A DNA stretch of 64,000 bases from positions 111,810,917-111,874,916 of the forward strand of contig NC_060254.1 in the NCBI RefSeq assembly GCF_921293095.1. The letters are read 5' to 3'. The stretch is from Ischnura elegans. Its lineage: Eukaryota; Arthropoda; Insecta; Odonata; Coenagrionidae. Below, one piece after another: positions 37,365 through 48,516 of the stretch. The notes beneath the pieces are model-generated. The model ran no database searches. It was not told the DNA's origin and worked only from the letters and a program-made list of their open reading frames with translations. Numbering within the stretch: the first letter of the stretch is position 1; each line of letters starts with the position of its first letter. The translations under genes were made by a program, and so were the position numbers.

Positions 37365-37430
37365 TTGAAATTGAAGCCTGAATCTGTTGAACTTATTCGG
37401 AATGCTAGCATAGCATATCAGGCGAAACTC
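37365..37430 (-). repeat. Inverted partial copy of the 131-bp unit
   Basis: Directly after unit four, the complement of the unit segment AGAGTTTCGCCTGATATGCT ... CAGGCTTCAATT appears, about 63 bp. The array plus this copy can form a foldback. Confidence 0.95.
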
Positions 37431-38177
37431 TAAGGTCAGTTGGTGGAATGGGGTAGGGATGAAACACGTCTCCATTGTTCCTCTGTGACTTGATATTTTC
37501 CTGTGGAGTCTCGGAAAGGAAAAAAACGGCAGATGATGATGTGATGTTTATTTAACCAGGCCCAGATTAGGCAACAATACTGCCCACTCTACCCCTGGGC
37601 CTGGCATTGACTGAGTCGAGTGTAGTTCCGTTAGGCCCCTTGCACACACACCGATTTTGGACGGCCAGTAAAATATTGGCCGATATTTTACCGGCGAAGC
37701 GATGCTTGCACACACGCCGGATTTTTACCGGTCAAACGATACGTTGCTAAGTTTTTGAGCCGGCGTCGGCGATCCACAGTGACAATAGCCAGCAGCTAGC
37801 CGGCATTTTGCCGGTGCCGGCGTGTGGTCGGTACGTGTGCAAGCTCCAATGCTCTCCCATTGTTCACTATTGGAATGTGGACGGCCGATATTTTACCGGC
37901 CGTCCAAAATCGGCGCGTGTGCAAGGGGCCTTAAATCTACGACGTGGTTATTATCCTACGGCGCTGAGATTGCCCCGATTGTTGTTCAATCTCTTGGGAA
38001 AGCTCATGCTATGTGCCTGTCGTGTTTTGCCTTAAAATTCTCCGCGGTTGCAATTCTATTGCAATACTCCTGCGAGAGCTTTTAAACAAAATTGTTCGTG
38101 AGTAGGACAAGCAACGTAGAGCAATGGCGTATGCAAAGAGAGGATCGGAACTCTTTCTACTCCCTCTTACGCCGCCG
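37431..38177. repeat. Dispersed repeat family X, copy 2 (block B)
   Basis: Matches 40675-41110: GGGGTAGGGATGAAACAC, CTTGATATTTTCCT, GAGCTTTTAAACAAAAT, TTCGTGAGTAG, GATCGGAACTCTTTCTACTC. Interrupted by a Harbinger-type MITE at 37634-37930, after which the match resumes. Confidence 0.75.
37634..37930. mobile_element. PIF/Harbinger-type MITE, 297 bp
   Basis: Ends GGCCCCTTGCACAC(A/G)C facing each other, flanked by TTA at 37631-37633 and 37931-37933, the 3-bp duplication typical of PIF/Harbinger. Long imperfect inverted repeats built from GGACGGCC(A/G)GTAAAATAT and GGCCGATATTTTACCGG. No ORF of its own. Inserted in repeat family X copy 2. Confidence 0.88.
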
Positions 38178-38233
38178 CAGTTATCAAAATTTCCTCTTTC
38201 ATATAGTACTGAAAGAGGAAATTTCGATAACTG
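38178..38233. repeat. Near-perfect hairpin
   Basis: CAGTTATCAAAATTTCCTC TTTC and its complement (one mismatch) are separated by about 10 bases. Located just after the end of repeat X copy 2. Function unknown. Confidence 0.8.
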
Positions 38234-38349
38234 TCGAAATTCCAGGCATACGTCTGCAACACCGCACGATAGGATAAAAAAAATGTCGCAAACTTTTTTT
38301 TCTTAATAGCTTCGATCCTCAATATAGGGGTGCGCCTCTTACACAAGCT

Positions 38350-39256
38350 TATACGGTACTTACCAACTCACTATCACATAAAGGACTAATGTCCCTGTAT
38401 CACTGTAACTTCCTAAGTATAGTTAATTATATAGTTAAAACTCAGTCTATGCTGTTTAACCCGAATCATTCCAAAGATTTTGGAACATTGACACTGAACA
38501 ACCATACACTGAGTCTAACTAAAACTTGTAAATTCTTAGGGCTACAAATTGAAAATACTGGGAACTGGTCCTTCCATGTAAAAGACTTGTGTTCGAAATT
38601 GTCCCGAGTACTGTATAGTGTGAGGTTCCTAAAAGCATCCTTACCTCACAAGGCGATGATGTCAGTTTACCATTGCAACTTTATAAGTAGAGTGACTTAT
38701 GGTATTGTATTCTGGGGATCAACTGTAACGCTATTAGATACAATTTTCAAGATGCAAAAAAAGATTATAAGATGTATAATGAGTAAGCCTTATACTTATT
38801 CTTGTAAACCCTTATTCAAAGAACTGAATTTGTTAACAGTGCCTTGTATATATATATACCAACTATGTTTACTGATAAAAGAGAATATTAATGATTTACC
38901 AATTAATAATGATGTACATGAGCACCTAACTAGGTCTCATCGCCACATCCATGTTACCCTCCATAAAAAACGTATAGCAGCAAAAAGTCCCATTGCAATG
39001 GGATCAAAAATATTTAACTTCCTTCCCAAAAGTATTAATTTGATTAATTCTAATAGGGAATTTAAATCTTCTTTAAAGAAATTTTTAATTAATAAGTGCT
39101 ACTACAGTGTAAATGAATTTTTAAATGACAAATGAACTCTGACCATTTTTACATTTTTAAGTGTTATGTTGATTACTTTGACGTGTCTTATATCTATGTT
39201 GTATTCATAAGATCCTTGGACAAATAAAAAATTTATTAATTATTATTAATTTATTA
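38350..39256 (+). pseudogene. LINE C, 5' truncated, intact C-terminal frame
   Basis: An open frame to 39135 covers the LINE C-terminus: KTCKFLGLQIENTGNWSFHV, YGIVFWGSTVTLL, MQKKIIRCIM, LNLLTVPCIYIYQLC, FNFLPKSINLI, CYYSVNEFL. The 5' edge repeats part of its own thumb region: LSHKGLMSLYHCNFLS at about 38365-38418 parallels LPHKAMMSVYHCNFIS at 38640-38690. The end is an AT-rich ATT-type tail. Same family as LINE A and B. Confidence 0.85.
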
Positions 39257-39880
39257 TTATTAATTATGCCATTGAATTCTGGGGGTCAACAATTACTCTC
39301 CTAAACAAAACGTTTCTCCTGCAGAAGAGGGCACTCAGAACCATTTTGGGTATACCTAGAAGAGAATCATGTAGACCACTGTTTGTTAAGCTGGGAATTC
39401 TCATGCTTCCTTGTCTCTATATATTTAAACTATGTGTACCAGTTAAACTCAACCTTCATAGACTAAAGCTAAATCAGGATATACATAATCACCAAACTAG
39501 ATCACATACATCCATCCACATAACCCTCCACAGACGAAAACTTTCCTACACAAGCCCCATAGCTATAGGCTCAAAAATATATTATTCACTCCCCCCCCAA
39601 ACTTAGGAGCATCTCCTCAATGAACAGATTTAAAGCTGACCTAAAAAGATATCTTGTAAACAAATCTTACTACAGCATCCAAGAGTTCTATATTGATCCC
39701 TAAAAATATGTATAAATGTATGTGAATGTCACTTATTGTTATATTGTGTTCAATTGTTTAGTGTTACATCTACTGTTCAGTATATTACATTTTTATGATT
39801 CATTTAACTTCCATGACGTGTCCAATATCTATGTTCTGTGGCTCACTGTAATATATGATCTTCTGGACAAAAAAAAAAAA
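39257..39880 (+). pseudogene. LINE D, 5' truncated, head-to-tail with LINE C
   Basis: Begins right after the LINE C tail with YAIEFWGSTITLLN, then LLQKRALRTILGIPRRESCR, LGILMLPCLYIFKLC, HNHQTRSHTSIHITLHRRK, SPIAIGSKIYYSLPP, a stop, and CKSYYSIQEF-like codons near 39670. The tail is poly(A)-like (ACAAAAAAAAAAAAA at 39867). Two truncated relatives in direct tandem. Confidence 0.82.
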
Positions 39881-39884
39881 AATG

Positions 39885-41110
39885 GAATAGTAGAAGTGCA
39901 AGCAGTGGGGGAAGTGGAAATAGAGATAGCATGAGTCAAAGCCAGGCGCTCGCCTGCGTAGACAATTTGCCTTACGTCCTGGTTTCCTACAACCGCTACT
40001 GCACGATGGTGCTATTGCGTGCCCGTTGCCTTCACATAAGTTCCGTGTTCCTCTCTTCCAAGCATCGTGGTGTGGGATTCGGCTCAGTGATTATGGATCC
40101 GTGTCCTGCAGGAGCTGCATCCCGGGCAACTGGTGCGAGATGCGACTACTCGGCATGGTGCCTGTCAGTGTAGTTTCCGACGTTGTGCAGTGGTTTCGAA
40201 GCATTCATGCAAACCTCTTTTCTGACTCCCCGGCCTCGCAACCACGGGTGCGTCGTTTTAGGAATCCAGGTATTAGAGTAGAAATACAAGTACAATCACA
40301 TCATCACCGAAAAAGATCGTGGTTGGGGAGAGAAAGCTCTAGTGATGATTCTGGAAAGCATTCTAAAATTATGAACATTGTGTGTAAGTAATAATAGATT
40401 TTTTTGATTTAGGTAAATTATGAAAATGACAAGAAATCAAAGTAAAGTTTGGGTTATTTGTGTTGATTCCGATTATTCCTGCCGCCTCTCCCCACCGTTA
40501 TGGGCCCATTGGGATAATCGGGAGTGTGCTGCATTAGAATGCATTTGGTCTCATTCTTTTTTGAATCTCGTGCACGTCATCCAATTGCCTAAAACTATCG
40601 AGACATCTTCTGGTCCAGTAGTCCCTCACCTAGCATTTGTTCTCCACAAATGGAGAATTGAAGCAGGTAATATGAAAAAGGTCAGTGAGTGAGATGGGGT
40701 AGGGATGAAACACACTTCCATTGTTCTAGTGTAACTTGATATTTTCCTTCCAAAATAATGATTTATGGACCGTGTGGTCTCCGAAAGGAAAAAAAATATC
40801 ATAGGCATGGGCTGATGGAGGACTGAGGGTGTTTTATTTTTTTTAATATGTGAAGTAATCAATTTCAACGCAGTTATTATACTATGGCATTGAGATTCTC
40901 ACGATGGTTGTTCAAGCTCTTGGAAAGAGTCACACCATGTGCCTGTTGTATTGTGTCATAAAATTTTCCACAGCTGAATTCTGTTGCATAATCCCTACAA
41001 GAGCTTTTAAACAAAATGGTTCGTGAGTAGCACAAGCATCGCAGTGTGACGGCGCATGCGATGGTAAGATCGGAACTCTTTCTACTCCCTCGTATGGGAC
41101 GCTGCATTCA
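39885..41110. repeat. Dispersed repeat family X, copy 3 (blocks A and B)
   Basis: Block A at 39885-40440 matches copy 1; block B at 40675-41110 matches copies 1 and 2. The plus strand carries short open frames in block A but they are not conserved in copy 1. Starts right at the LINE D poly(A). Confidence 0.65.
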
Positions 41111-41239
41111 CTGAAGCATGAATTTAAAATTTAGGATCAAGATCAGATGTCTTCAGCGAATTTGGATCCGAAGTATCCGATGAAAGGCAATATCCGGATA
41201 TCGGATATCCAAGGTATCCGATCCAACCATCCCTACTAC

Positions 41240-42770
41240 AAATGGAACTTCCTTTTAGCTATGAAATACAATGATTTGAGAATAATATAAAGAAGACAAT
41301 TTGCATGTATGGCTAAAATGATGCAAACAACAGAGAGAAAAGACCGGGATGATTATGGAATGGTACCAAGCTAACTCACCACAATATCAGCTTTCTTCAA
41401 CATCAAAGGAAGCAAGGGGACAATGATTTACAGCAGAAGCACGTACACTGTCACTGTAGCCACCATTTTCCTAGAGAGCCCACTTTAATTCAGTAGATGA
41501 GTTTAAAAAGGGAATACACGGCTCCATATGAGTGAAGCTCTGTTTGAGTCCTATGTATGGGGCATGTCCGAAAAGAAGGTAAACTTATCTCCACTCACAC
41601 AGATTTTTAGCAAATAGGGCAGCCATGTATTTAATCTCCATGTGCTGTATTCTTTAAAAATGAATGAAACTAATAAGAGGTTAGTTAGAATTATATGAAT
41701 AAATCCCCAACAACACCAACAGTCAAACCCAAGCTAGATATGAAACCAATACTCATGCCAGCCAGCATAACCGAATGAATACATGAAAAGACAAGCGGGC
41801 ATAAGAACATCAAGAGGTAAGATCCACCAGTGGAAAATTAATGGCAAGTTTCACCAACTATCCACACTCAAAGAGCACTGCATACGGCCTGTTTACATGA
41901 TACATTAACACGTACAAGTAAATGTCTGTTTGTGTGAATGATATTTGTGGACTGGAACGAAGCATGTTTGAATGCATGAACCAAATTAGAATAGGTTGTG
42001 GCGTTACATCGTTAAATCTTGGAGATTGTACACGTAAGCCCCAGACATAGGGAACTCCAATCATTGGTCACAAGCTGGTTCAGGGAAAGACTCCACAAAC
42101 AAGAAATCAGCAATCAAGAAACAACTGTCAAAATATTTACGAGTTATTTTCAATCAATATCTATTTGAAGTAGAAGTATTCAAAATCAGAATTATTACAG
42201 AAAACAACTATGATAACTAATGATCCCATAGGAAACATTACCAAACTAAGTACCAGCTGCATAATTTTTCTAAAATCACCCATGTCAGTCAAGCCATCCG
42301 TCCACCACGGGCACCCGAGCAAAAGAAAGCTTGCATTCTCCACGACGTGTCAGGGTGGAGGGGAGGGATTTTGCCAAGGAGTGGAGGGGTAAAAAGGGCG
42401 ATGTTCAGTCAGCTGCGTATCTGCCCCTGTACACAGGCTGCTCCGCCAAGCATCAGTAATCCCACCCGGGGTAGGAGGGAACACCATGCAGGCCGGAATT
42501 TTCTCCTCAATCTTCTCGGTTGGAGACATCAGTCGGATCAGAGGGAAATTCATTGGAAAACATGGAGGGGAGAGAGATAGTGGGGTGAGGTGTTGGAGGG
42601 AGAGAGAGTAGTGATAGGACTATGGTGATACTTCTCACTCTGAACTCCATATTGGTGCCTGAGCACCCATTTCCCCTTGATTGCCAAGGAGTTGGTATTC
42701 CTCCGCAGTAGTCCTATATAAGTCTTGCTCTCCAGGTATGGCTGGGTCCGGGGCTGGGTTCCGGGTGCTG
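41240..42770. other. Intron sequence with a possible decayed exon
   Basis: On the minus strand, 41464-41370 reads as a coding-like peptide in two frames (SDSVRASAVNHCPL, then PLLPLMLKKADIV ending at a good donor GTGAGT), joined only by a frame change. Phases of exons 2 and 3 already match without it. It could be an assembly error, a decayed exon or chance. CCATCCCTA at about 41227 looks like an unpaired hAT end. Confidence 0.3.
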
Positions 42771-42771
42771 G

Positions 42772-42850
42772 TTTTCCGGATGCAGGATTTTACGGAGGCA
42801 GGATTTTACGGAGGCAGGATTTTCTGGAGGCAGGATTTTCCGGAGACAAG
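42772..42850 (+). repeat. 17-bp minisatellite
   Basis: Four to five copies of GGAGGCAGGATTTTACG with small changes (TTTTCTG, TTTTCCG). Confidence 0.85.
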
Positions 42851-43059
42851 AGTCTCCAAGCCTTTGAGTCAAAGGGCCTTTGCGCGAAAATCCTTAGGGT
42901 GAAAAACCTTAGCGCGAAAAGTCCTTAGCGGGAGAAGTTCTGCGGATAAGTTCAGAGGAATTTCTGGGGGGGGGGAACTAGAAATTTGGAGGTGGGGACA
43001 CTAAAAAATGCCACAAGGTTCTACTTTCCGTTCGTGCATTCGCACAAAGTGAGTGGTTA

Positions 43060-43850
43060 CACAATACATTTTGATGGATCCCAAATGAAATTACTGTGAA
43101 CACATCAGAAAAATTAAAAACAAAGCTATGTCTGTCCTTGGCCTCCTCTACCGCTTCTATGAAATTGCAGACCCGCTTGCATTACGTGCATAATTATCAA
43201 CTATTGTTGTTCCAGTTATCATGTATTACTCCCCCATTTGGACCATCTCAGCTCCATCCAATATTTTGGCTCTAAAAACTGTGACAAATTTTATCACTAA
43301 AATAGTTAAGTGCAGAGTCCCTCATTTTCGTAACATACCAGCTGATACAGTTTTGCCCACACTTTCTGTACCTAATATTCCAAATTTACTTCTCAAATCC
43401 GACTTAAAACTCATACATAGCATTTTAAAGTCTGCCCGATCTGCCTGTCCCAATCTCATCCCCAATTTAACCTGTAAAGTTCTAGGTAGACCCACTTGTA
43501 GGCATCCGCTCCTCCATACATATATTCGCCCACTCCCAGATTGTCACTGACCAAACCTTCCCTCTTCTTCCAACTCTCGTCCCTCACAAACACTCGTTCC
43601 CCGACCACATTGACCCGTTCTCTTGGCTTACCCACACTTTTATAAACCAACCCCTTTCTTATTTGAATAGATCCTCTTAAGGGCAACATAATTACATTCA
43701 CTTAATACATTGTTATTATGTATTAAAATTTATAGTGTTTAATAGTGTTTGTACTTTTTTATGTCTGTTACCTATACTGTCCACTGTAAACTGGCAAATA
43801 TGCTCTATGTGGACAACTTAATGAATAAATTTTCATGTTCATACATTTAG
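43060..43850 (+). pseudogene. LINE C-terminal fragment
   Basis: The plus strand reads HIRKIKNKAMSVLGLLYRFY, a stop, then VPVIMYYSPIWTISAPSN and VTNFITKIVKCR. This is the thumb region of a Jockey/I-type LINE (K-A-L-LGFLYR, Y-SPIW). It ends near the AATAAA-like region at 43822. A different lineage from LINE A to E. Confidence 0.7.
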
Positions 43851-45145
43851 ACATTGACTCGTATGGGTTAATGTACCGTGTAAACAGGCCTATAAACTTA
43901 ACCAGAGCAGCTTCGGAGGTGTTGCATTACCTGAATTTCACCAACTGCCTAAAAAAATGATACTTTTTAGAAAATTATTTTTTCCATCATTGAATCTGTT
44001 TATTTCTAGAGATGGGTTTTATTTAGATAAAGATGCCGATGGAGATTAAATTTTCAACTCTCCACTAGAATAAGAGGCATAAGGTAAGGTGGGGTAAGTG
44101 CGACCCCTAAATAGCATATATCAATTTTAACTAGTTTAGGAAAATTTTCTTGGCTTGCTAAAAACATGAGATTCAATTTATAACATATGTGTGAATCACT
44201 GAAAAAGATAATTGGATTAAAAATCCTCTCTCTGTAAAGTGGTAATTTTTATAATTTTTTTCTTAGAATCTTTTCAAGGGATCGCACTTACCCCATCCAT
44301 GGGGCAAGTACGTCCCATGGCTGATATACAATATATTTCCACATTATGCGACACATGGGGTAAGTGCGATTTCCCCAGAAATTTAGCCGTACATTGCTTT
44401 TAAAGTACCAAATTATGTTCAACCATTCTTGAGAAATCAACTTTTATCTTAGGTAATGTAATTAGATTTTTTTATACATTTTTCGTTTAATTATGACACA
44501 ATATGGAATTATTGTTAAGTGTGTTTTTTTAATGATAGTAACAGTATTTGACTGTTACACATTAATTCAAAAGTTTATTAAAAATAGCTAGTGGGCATAA
44601 AAGCTGAATAAATAATAATAGTATAAATCTTGCATATGACAACAAATCTGAATATAAACTAGATTGTAATGAACAAAGAATTACTTCTCCATTGTAACTT
44701 ACGTTATTAATATAAAAAAGCAAAATGAAGAAAAACTCATGGTCTTCAACCAATTCCACATTGAATATTTATTTGTTTATTTTAAGTTGTACCCCGAGAA
44801 AGATAGGCAAAACGTTAACTTTCCTCGACGGCCAACAGAGGGCTTGGGTAAAATTTTAACAACATCTTCCCTAGGTATTTCGCTGGAATCCTCATTCCGT
44901 GGATAGGTGAAACTTATTTCATTACCAAAACATGTCCTCAGAAAACAAACCACGGGATCACCTGATTCATTTTTCTCCAGAATTTTCCTTACATAGTGAG
45001 CAACTGAATTTTTGCTGCTGAATCTAGCCAGAATCCAACCTCCACTTTGAAAAAATTGATTGTTTGAGGCGTAACTTGGTGAAAGCGATTCATAATTAAA
45101 TAAAAAAAGAAGAACTTTGTGCTTTCACATTAATATTTATTCACG

Positions 45146-45170
45146 TTTCAACGTTATACATCATCATCAG
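45146..45170 (-). ncRNA. Hammerhead-like core in Penelope end (minus)
   Basis: The minus strand reads CTGATGA, then TGATGTATAACGTT, then GAAAC. CTGATGA and GAAA are the conserved hammerhead core blocks. Helix II is weak (no more than 4 bp). Penelope-like elements commonly carry hammerhead ribozymes in their terminal repeats. No activity is implied. Confidence 0.5.
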
Positions 45171-45392
45171 GTGAACTCTACAGAGGTCCATCACATCCTT
45201 TTATACCAGGTTAGGAGGGGTAGGGAGGAAGGTAATTAGGTTGAATGGATTGGTCAACAGAGAAGAGGGAGGGGGAAAAAAACTTGGTCATTTGGTATGA
45301 AAGAAGTTAGGGGGAGGAGGCTCCCTTAGGGAGGGCATGGCAGGTGGGGGGGGGTTGGTTCAGGTGAAAGAGAGGCCGAAGAGTTCGTCATG

Positions 45393-45920
45393 TCATTTAG
45401 CCCAGGAATTTAGGAGTGGGAGGCTTAAAAGAGGGGAGTGGTAGTCATACAAAAATTCGTTTACAATGTTGTCATTGGAACGTACGTGCTGCAAAATTTC
45501 CATTTGTTCCAAAGCGTCTAATCTAGGTCCTTTAGGTTCATAATGAAGCACTTCAAAAACAAAATCACTTTGATGATTGTTATCTAACAAATGTATAGCA
45601 AATTGTGAAGTAGTCTTTTTATTTCTCTGGCAGGCTTGATGTTCTTTCACCCGCTCTTGAAATTGTCGCCCCGTTTGCCCAACATACACCGCGTTGCATT
45701 CACATTTTAGTCTATATACCCCACTCCTTTCTTCTCTTGGGATGGGATCTTTTGTGAGGGAAAGAATGTTCCTGAGGTTGGATTTATTGTAAAACGCAAC
45801 TTTAATTTTATCCTTAGGCACCTTTTTGCATATCTTCGGCCCGATGTCCTTTAAAAAAAGGATTCTACGCCACTTGGCCGTGGATTCTTGTCGCGTTCGG
45901 GATCCATAGATTTCTCCCAC
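45393..45920 (-). pseudogene. Penelope-like GIY-YIG endonuclease segment
   Basis: Continues the Penelope polyprotein: RILFLKDIGPKICKKVP, KVAFYNKSNLRNILSLTKD, then the nuclease SGVYRLKCECNAVYVGQTGR (GVY and YVG as the GIY-YIG pair), R-x-x-x-H motif RVKEHQAC, HLLDNNHQSDF, EQMEILQH and a stop at 45393. The GIY-YIG nuclease nicks DNA for target-primed reverse transcription (family knowledge). The frame is intact here. Confidence 0.9.
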
Positions 45921-45991
45921 TGCTTGTTTTTTTAATTGTTTCCGATATAAGCTATCAATTAACTGTTCGTTGTATCCGTTATTTTTAGCAA

Positions 45992-46702
45992 TTAGTTTGT
46001 GTTTAATTCCTCACTGAACTTGGCAGGGGACATCGGAATATGCAGCAACCGATGTAACATGCTGTGAAAGGCTGATAACTTCTGAGAAAAACAATGTCTT
46101 GAACTGGAGTGGATCACTTGGTCCGTATAAGAGTTTTTCCGAAAGACTGAAAACTCGAGGTGATTGTTGACCTTAGTGACTTTAAGATCTAGGAAGTTGA
46201 GAGAGTTATTTTCTTCTATTTCGTAAGTGAAATTCAAATTGCTGTCCAAAGAATTCAAAAAAGATAGGAACATTTGTAGTTGTCTTATTGAGCCAGTCCA
46301 AATATAAAACACATCATCTACATATCCATGCCAGGATAGTACATTTTTGGTCTGAGTATTATTGGGTGAAAACAGGTTCCTTTCAAAAAAGTCCATATAC
46401 ATGTCCGCCAGGAGAGGGGATAAAGGAGAGCCCATGGCCAACCCATTGGGCTGTTCATAAAATACACCGTTAAATTTGAAATAATTATGAGACACACAAA
46501 TCTTCAATAGATCACAAAAGTCACTTATAATGGGAGCTGCCACACGTTTCTGGACGAGAATAGATTCTGCTATGTCTACGGCTTCTTTGGGTGGGACACA
46601 GGTGAAGAGATTGCACACATATACAGGGAATATCATCATACGAGGGAATGGGATCAATGAATTGCCGATAGATCCGACTGCCAAGTTCCAAATAGAGTGC
46701 AA
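45992..46702 (-). pseudogene. Penelope-like RT, 5' truncated
   Basis: Reverse transcriptase of the Penelope type, 236 codons open. Seen: LFTCVPPKEAVDI, FYEQPNGLAMGSPLSPLLAD (motif B-like; fingers/palm), WHGYVDDVFYIW (catalytic YVDD), NSLNFLDLKV, and CFSQKLSAFHSMLHRLLHIP. The N-terminal part is missing at the junction with the inverted copy. The reading frame changes between this segment and the GIY-YIG segment (about 45920-45992), so the copy is frameshifted. Confidence 0.88.
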
Positions 46703-46726
46703 AAGAGCCTTAAAATCAGTGAATGT

Positions 46727-47308
46727 ATGTTGGGAAAACGGGGCGACAATTTCAAGAGCGGGTGAAAGAACATCAAGCCTGCCAGAGAAATAAAAAGACT
46801 ACTTCACAATTTGCTATACATTTGTTAGATAACAATCATCTAAGTGATTTTGTTTTTGAAGTGCTTCATTATGAACCTAAAGGACCTAGATTAGACCTTT
46901 GGAACAAATGGAAATTTTGCAGCATGTACGTTCCAATGACAACATTGTAAACGAATTTTTGTATGACTACCACTCCCCTCTTTTAAGCCTCCCACTCCTA
47001 AATTCCTGGGCTAATGACATGACGAACTCTTCGGCCTCTCTTTCACCTGAACCACCCCCCCCCCCCCCACCTGCCATGCCCTCCCTAAGGGAGCCTCCTC
47101 CCCCTAACTTCTTTCATACCAAATGACCAAGTTTTTTTCCCCCTCCCTCTTCTCTGTTGACCAATCCATTCAACCTCATTACCTTCCTCCCTACCCCTCC
47201 TAACCTGGTATAAAAGGATGTGATGGACCTCTGTAGAGTTCACCTGATGATGACGTCTAACGTTGAAACCATGGTCGTGAATAAATATTAATGTGAAAGC
47301 ACAAAGTT
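46727..47308 (+). pseudogene. Inverted truncated Penelope copy
   Basis: Starts in the nuclease core (YVGQTGRQFQERVKEHQAC) and is nearly identical to the complement of 45700-45110, with a one-base change of frame after EPKGPRLD and differences in the C-run near 47051-47070. Contains EQMEILQHVRSNDN and SPLLSLPLLNSWA. Confidence 0.88.
47244..47268 (+). ncRNA. Hammerhead-like core in inverted Penelope copy (plus)
   Basis: CTGATGA, TGACGTCTAACGTT and GAAAC in the same arrangement as 45146-45170. ACGT can pair with ACGT across CTA for helix II. The two copies differ inside the helix II region. Confidence 0.5.
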
Positions 47309-47700
47309 CTCCACTTTGAATGTTAGTCACCAAATTTCTTAAGCTTTTTCGACTCATGCTATCTTGCTTTCAGGCATTAATACCATGTCATCTACATCCT
47401 CCTCGTCAGAAGATATGGTATCCAAAACCCTATCACAATCAATCATCAAACTTAAGAATGTTATCAAATATTTATATACCTTCAAAATAAAAGTTAATGT
47501 GAGGACTCTAATTAAAAGACCTAGTTTTATAAACCTCTGTGTTTCGCAACATTTATACAAGAAAGTTTAACGCAAGAACTGTTAGACAGAAAGTAAAAAT
47601 TTAATCCATACTACAACCCCGTTGCCTGGGGTAAGTGCGACAAGGGGTCACACTGGCCCCGGAAGTTAGGAATGAATGGTTACGACGAGGAAAGTGCGAC

Positions 47701-47961
47701 CATAGGCGCCGACTCCATGGCGCTTGAGGGGGCCAGAGCCCCCTCAAAAATTCTTTATGGGTGCGAGAAAAAAATGTGTCAGGCTTGTCGATTTTCCCCG
47801 GAGTGTCCAGATATCGAGATTAAAGTTATCAGGGTTCTAATGTTGATCATATAACTCTTCTAAAATGCTTAAAAAACTTAAAACTCAATGCTTTTAAAAT
47901 TTCCCGGGGCAAGATCTCTGGTTCGGGCCCCCCCAATATTTTTTCTAAGTCAGCGCCCCTG
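47701..47961. mobile_element. hAT-like MITE, 261 bp
   Basis: Ends CATAGGCGCCGACT and the complement of CAGGGGCGCTGACT, flanked by AGTGCGAC at 47693-47700 and 47962-47969 (perfect 8 bp). The target site lies in the AGTGCGAC repeat of the surrounding TIR transposon. No ORF. Confidence 0.93.
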
Positions 47962-48516
47962 AGTGCGACTCCCCCATCTAAACTAAATATAATGACCCGA
48001 GTTCCAAAATTTAAAGTAAAGTACTGAAAACCAATCCATGAAGAAGAGAAAACAAGATATAGTTCTTACCTAACACCTCCGATGAGTTGATTCAGAGGGA
48101 ACTGCAGTATAGACTCTCCTCACAACCAACTAAGACAACGAGATGAACGGACGGGTCTATTTCCTAAGCATGTGGAATGAGAGCCTAAGGGATAAGTATT
48201 ACAAAGTCATTGGCTCTGGTTCCATTATTACAATGTATGGAATATGTTGCACTACCCCCACCTGCTTCGAGAACGGAAATACGATCTTCCTTACGATCGG
48301 GTCGCACCCCATAGTAGCACTTACCCCACCTCACCTTAATTTTACATTCTAAATGTAACACTTAAGAGTAAATTCCCCTCTCCACCCCATGTTACCCACT
48401 ATGGGGCTTTAGCTGAACTCCACCTAGAATTTCAATGATGATTGAGCATGACCCCTCAAAACCCAGAAAAATTCAATGAATCTTATAGTACTATCAACAA
48501 AATGACAGTAACTTAC

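Larger units (their letters stand above)
45052..47308. mobile_element. Penelope-like insertion: main copy plus inverted truncated copy, 12-bp duplication
   Basis: The identical 12-mer CTCCACTTTGAA lies at 45040-45051 and 47309-47320. Between them is a minus-strand Penelope copy (46702 down to 45110) and, head to head with it, a plus-strand truncated copy from 46727 to 47308 that repeats only the GIY-YIG end and 3' part. Both outer ends carry CGTGAATAAATATTAATGTG and GAAAGCACAAAGTT. A single duplication around the pair argues for one integration event. Confidence 0.9.
44777..47470 (-). pseudogene. C-terminal transposase exon split by Penelope insertion
   Basis: On the minus strand, LDTISSDEEDVDDMVLM (about 47430-47380) and SRKSLRNLVTNIQSG (to 47309) lead to the Penelope insertion. 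After it, at about 45040, the frame resumes with GWILARFSSKNSVAHYVRKI, GDPVVCFLRTCFG, ISFTYPRNED, ILPKPSVGRRGKLTF and a stop at 44777. A final domain of this kind (W-x-V-x-Y-, then LP-P-x-x-RR-G-x-L-x-F) is known at the end of many arthropod DDE transposase-related ORFs. The catalytic domain is not visible in the window. Confidence 0.65.
44082..48336. mobile_element. TIR transposon with AGGTRAGGTGGGGTAAGTGC ends
   Basis: Left end AGGTAAGGTGGGGTAAGTGC, right end its complement with one change (AGGTGAGGTGGGGTAAGTGC), TA at 44080-44081 and 48337-48338. The motif GGGGTAAGTGCGA recurs inside (44355, 47630). Minus-strand transposase C-terminal coding sequence lies at 44777-47470. It carries two later insertions: a Penelope-like element (45052-47308) and a hAT MITE (47701-47961). 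The element lies in the intron between exons 2 and 3. Tc1/mariner/pogo placement is inferred from the TA. Confidence 0.85.

Noticed and set aside
41100..41235. Possible hAT right end (GGATATCCGATATC-type repeats and CCATCCCTA)
   Set aside because: The left end and duplication were not found, so it is only a possible solo end.
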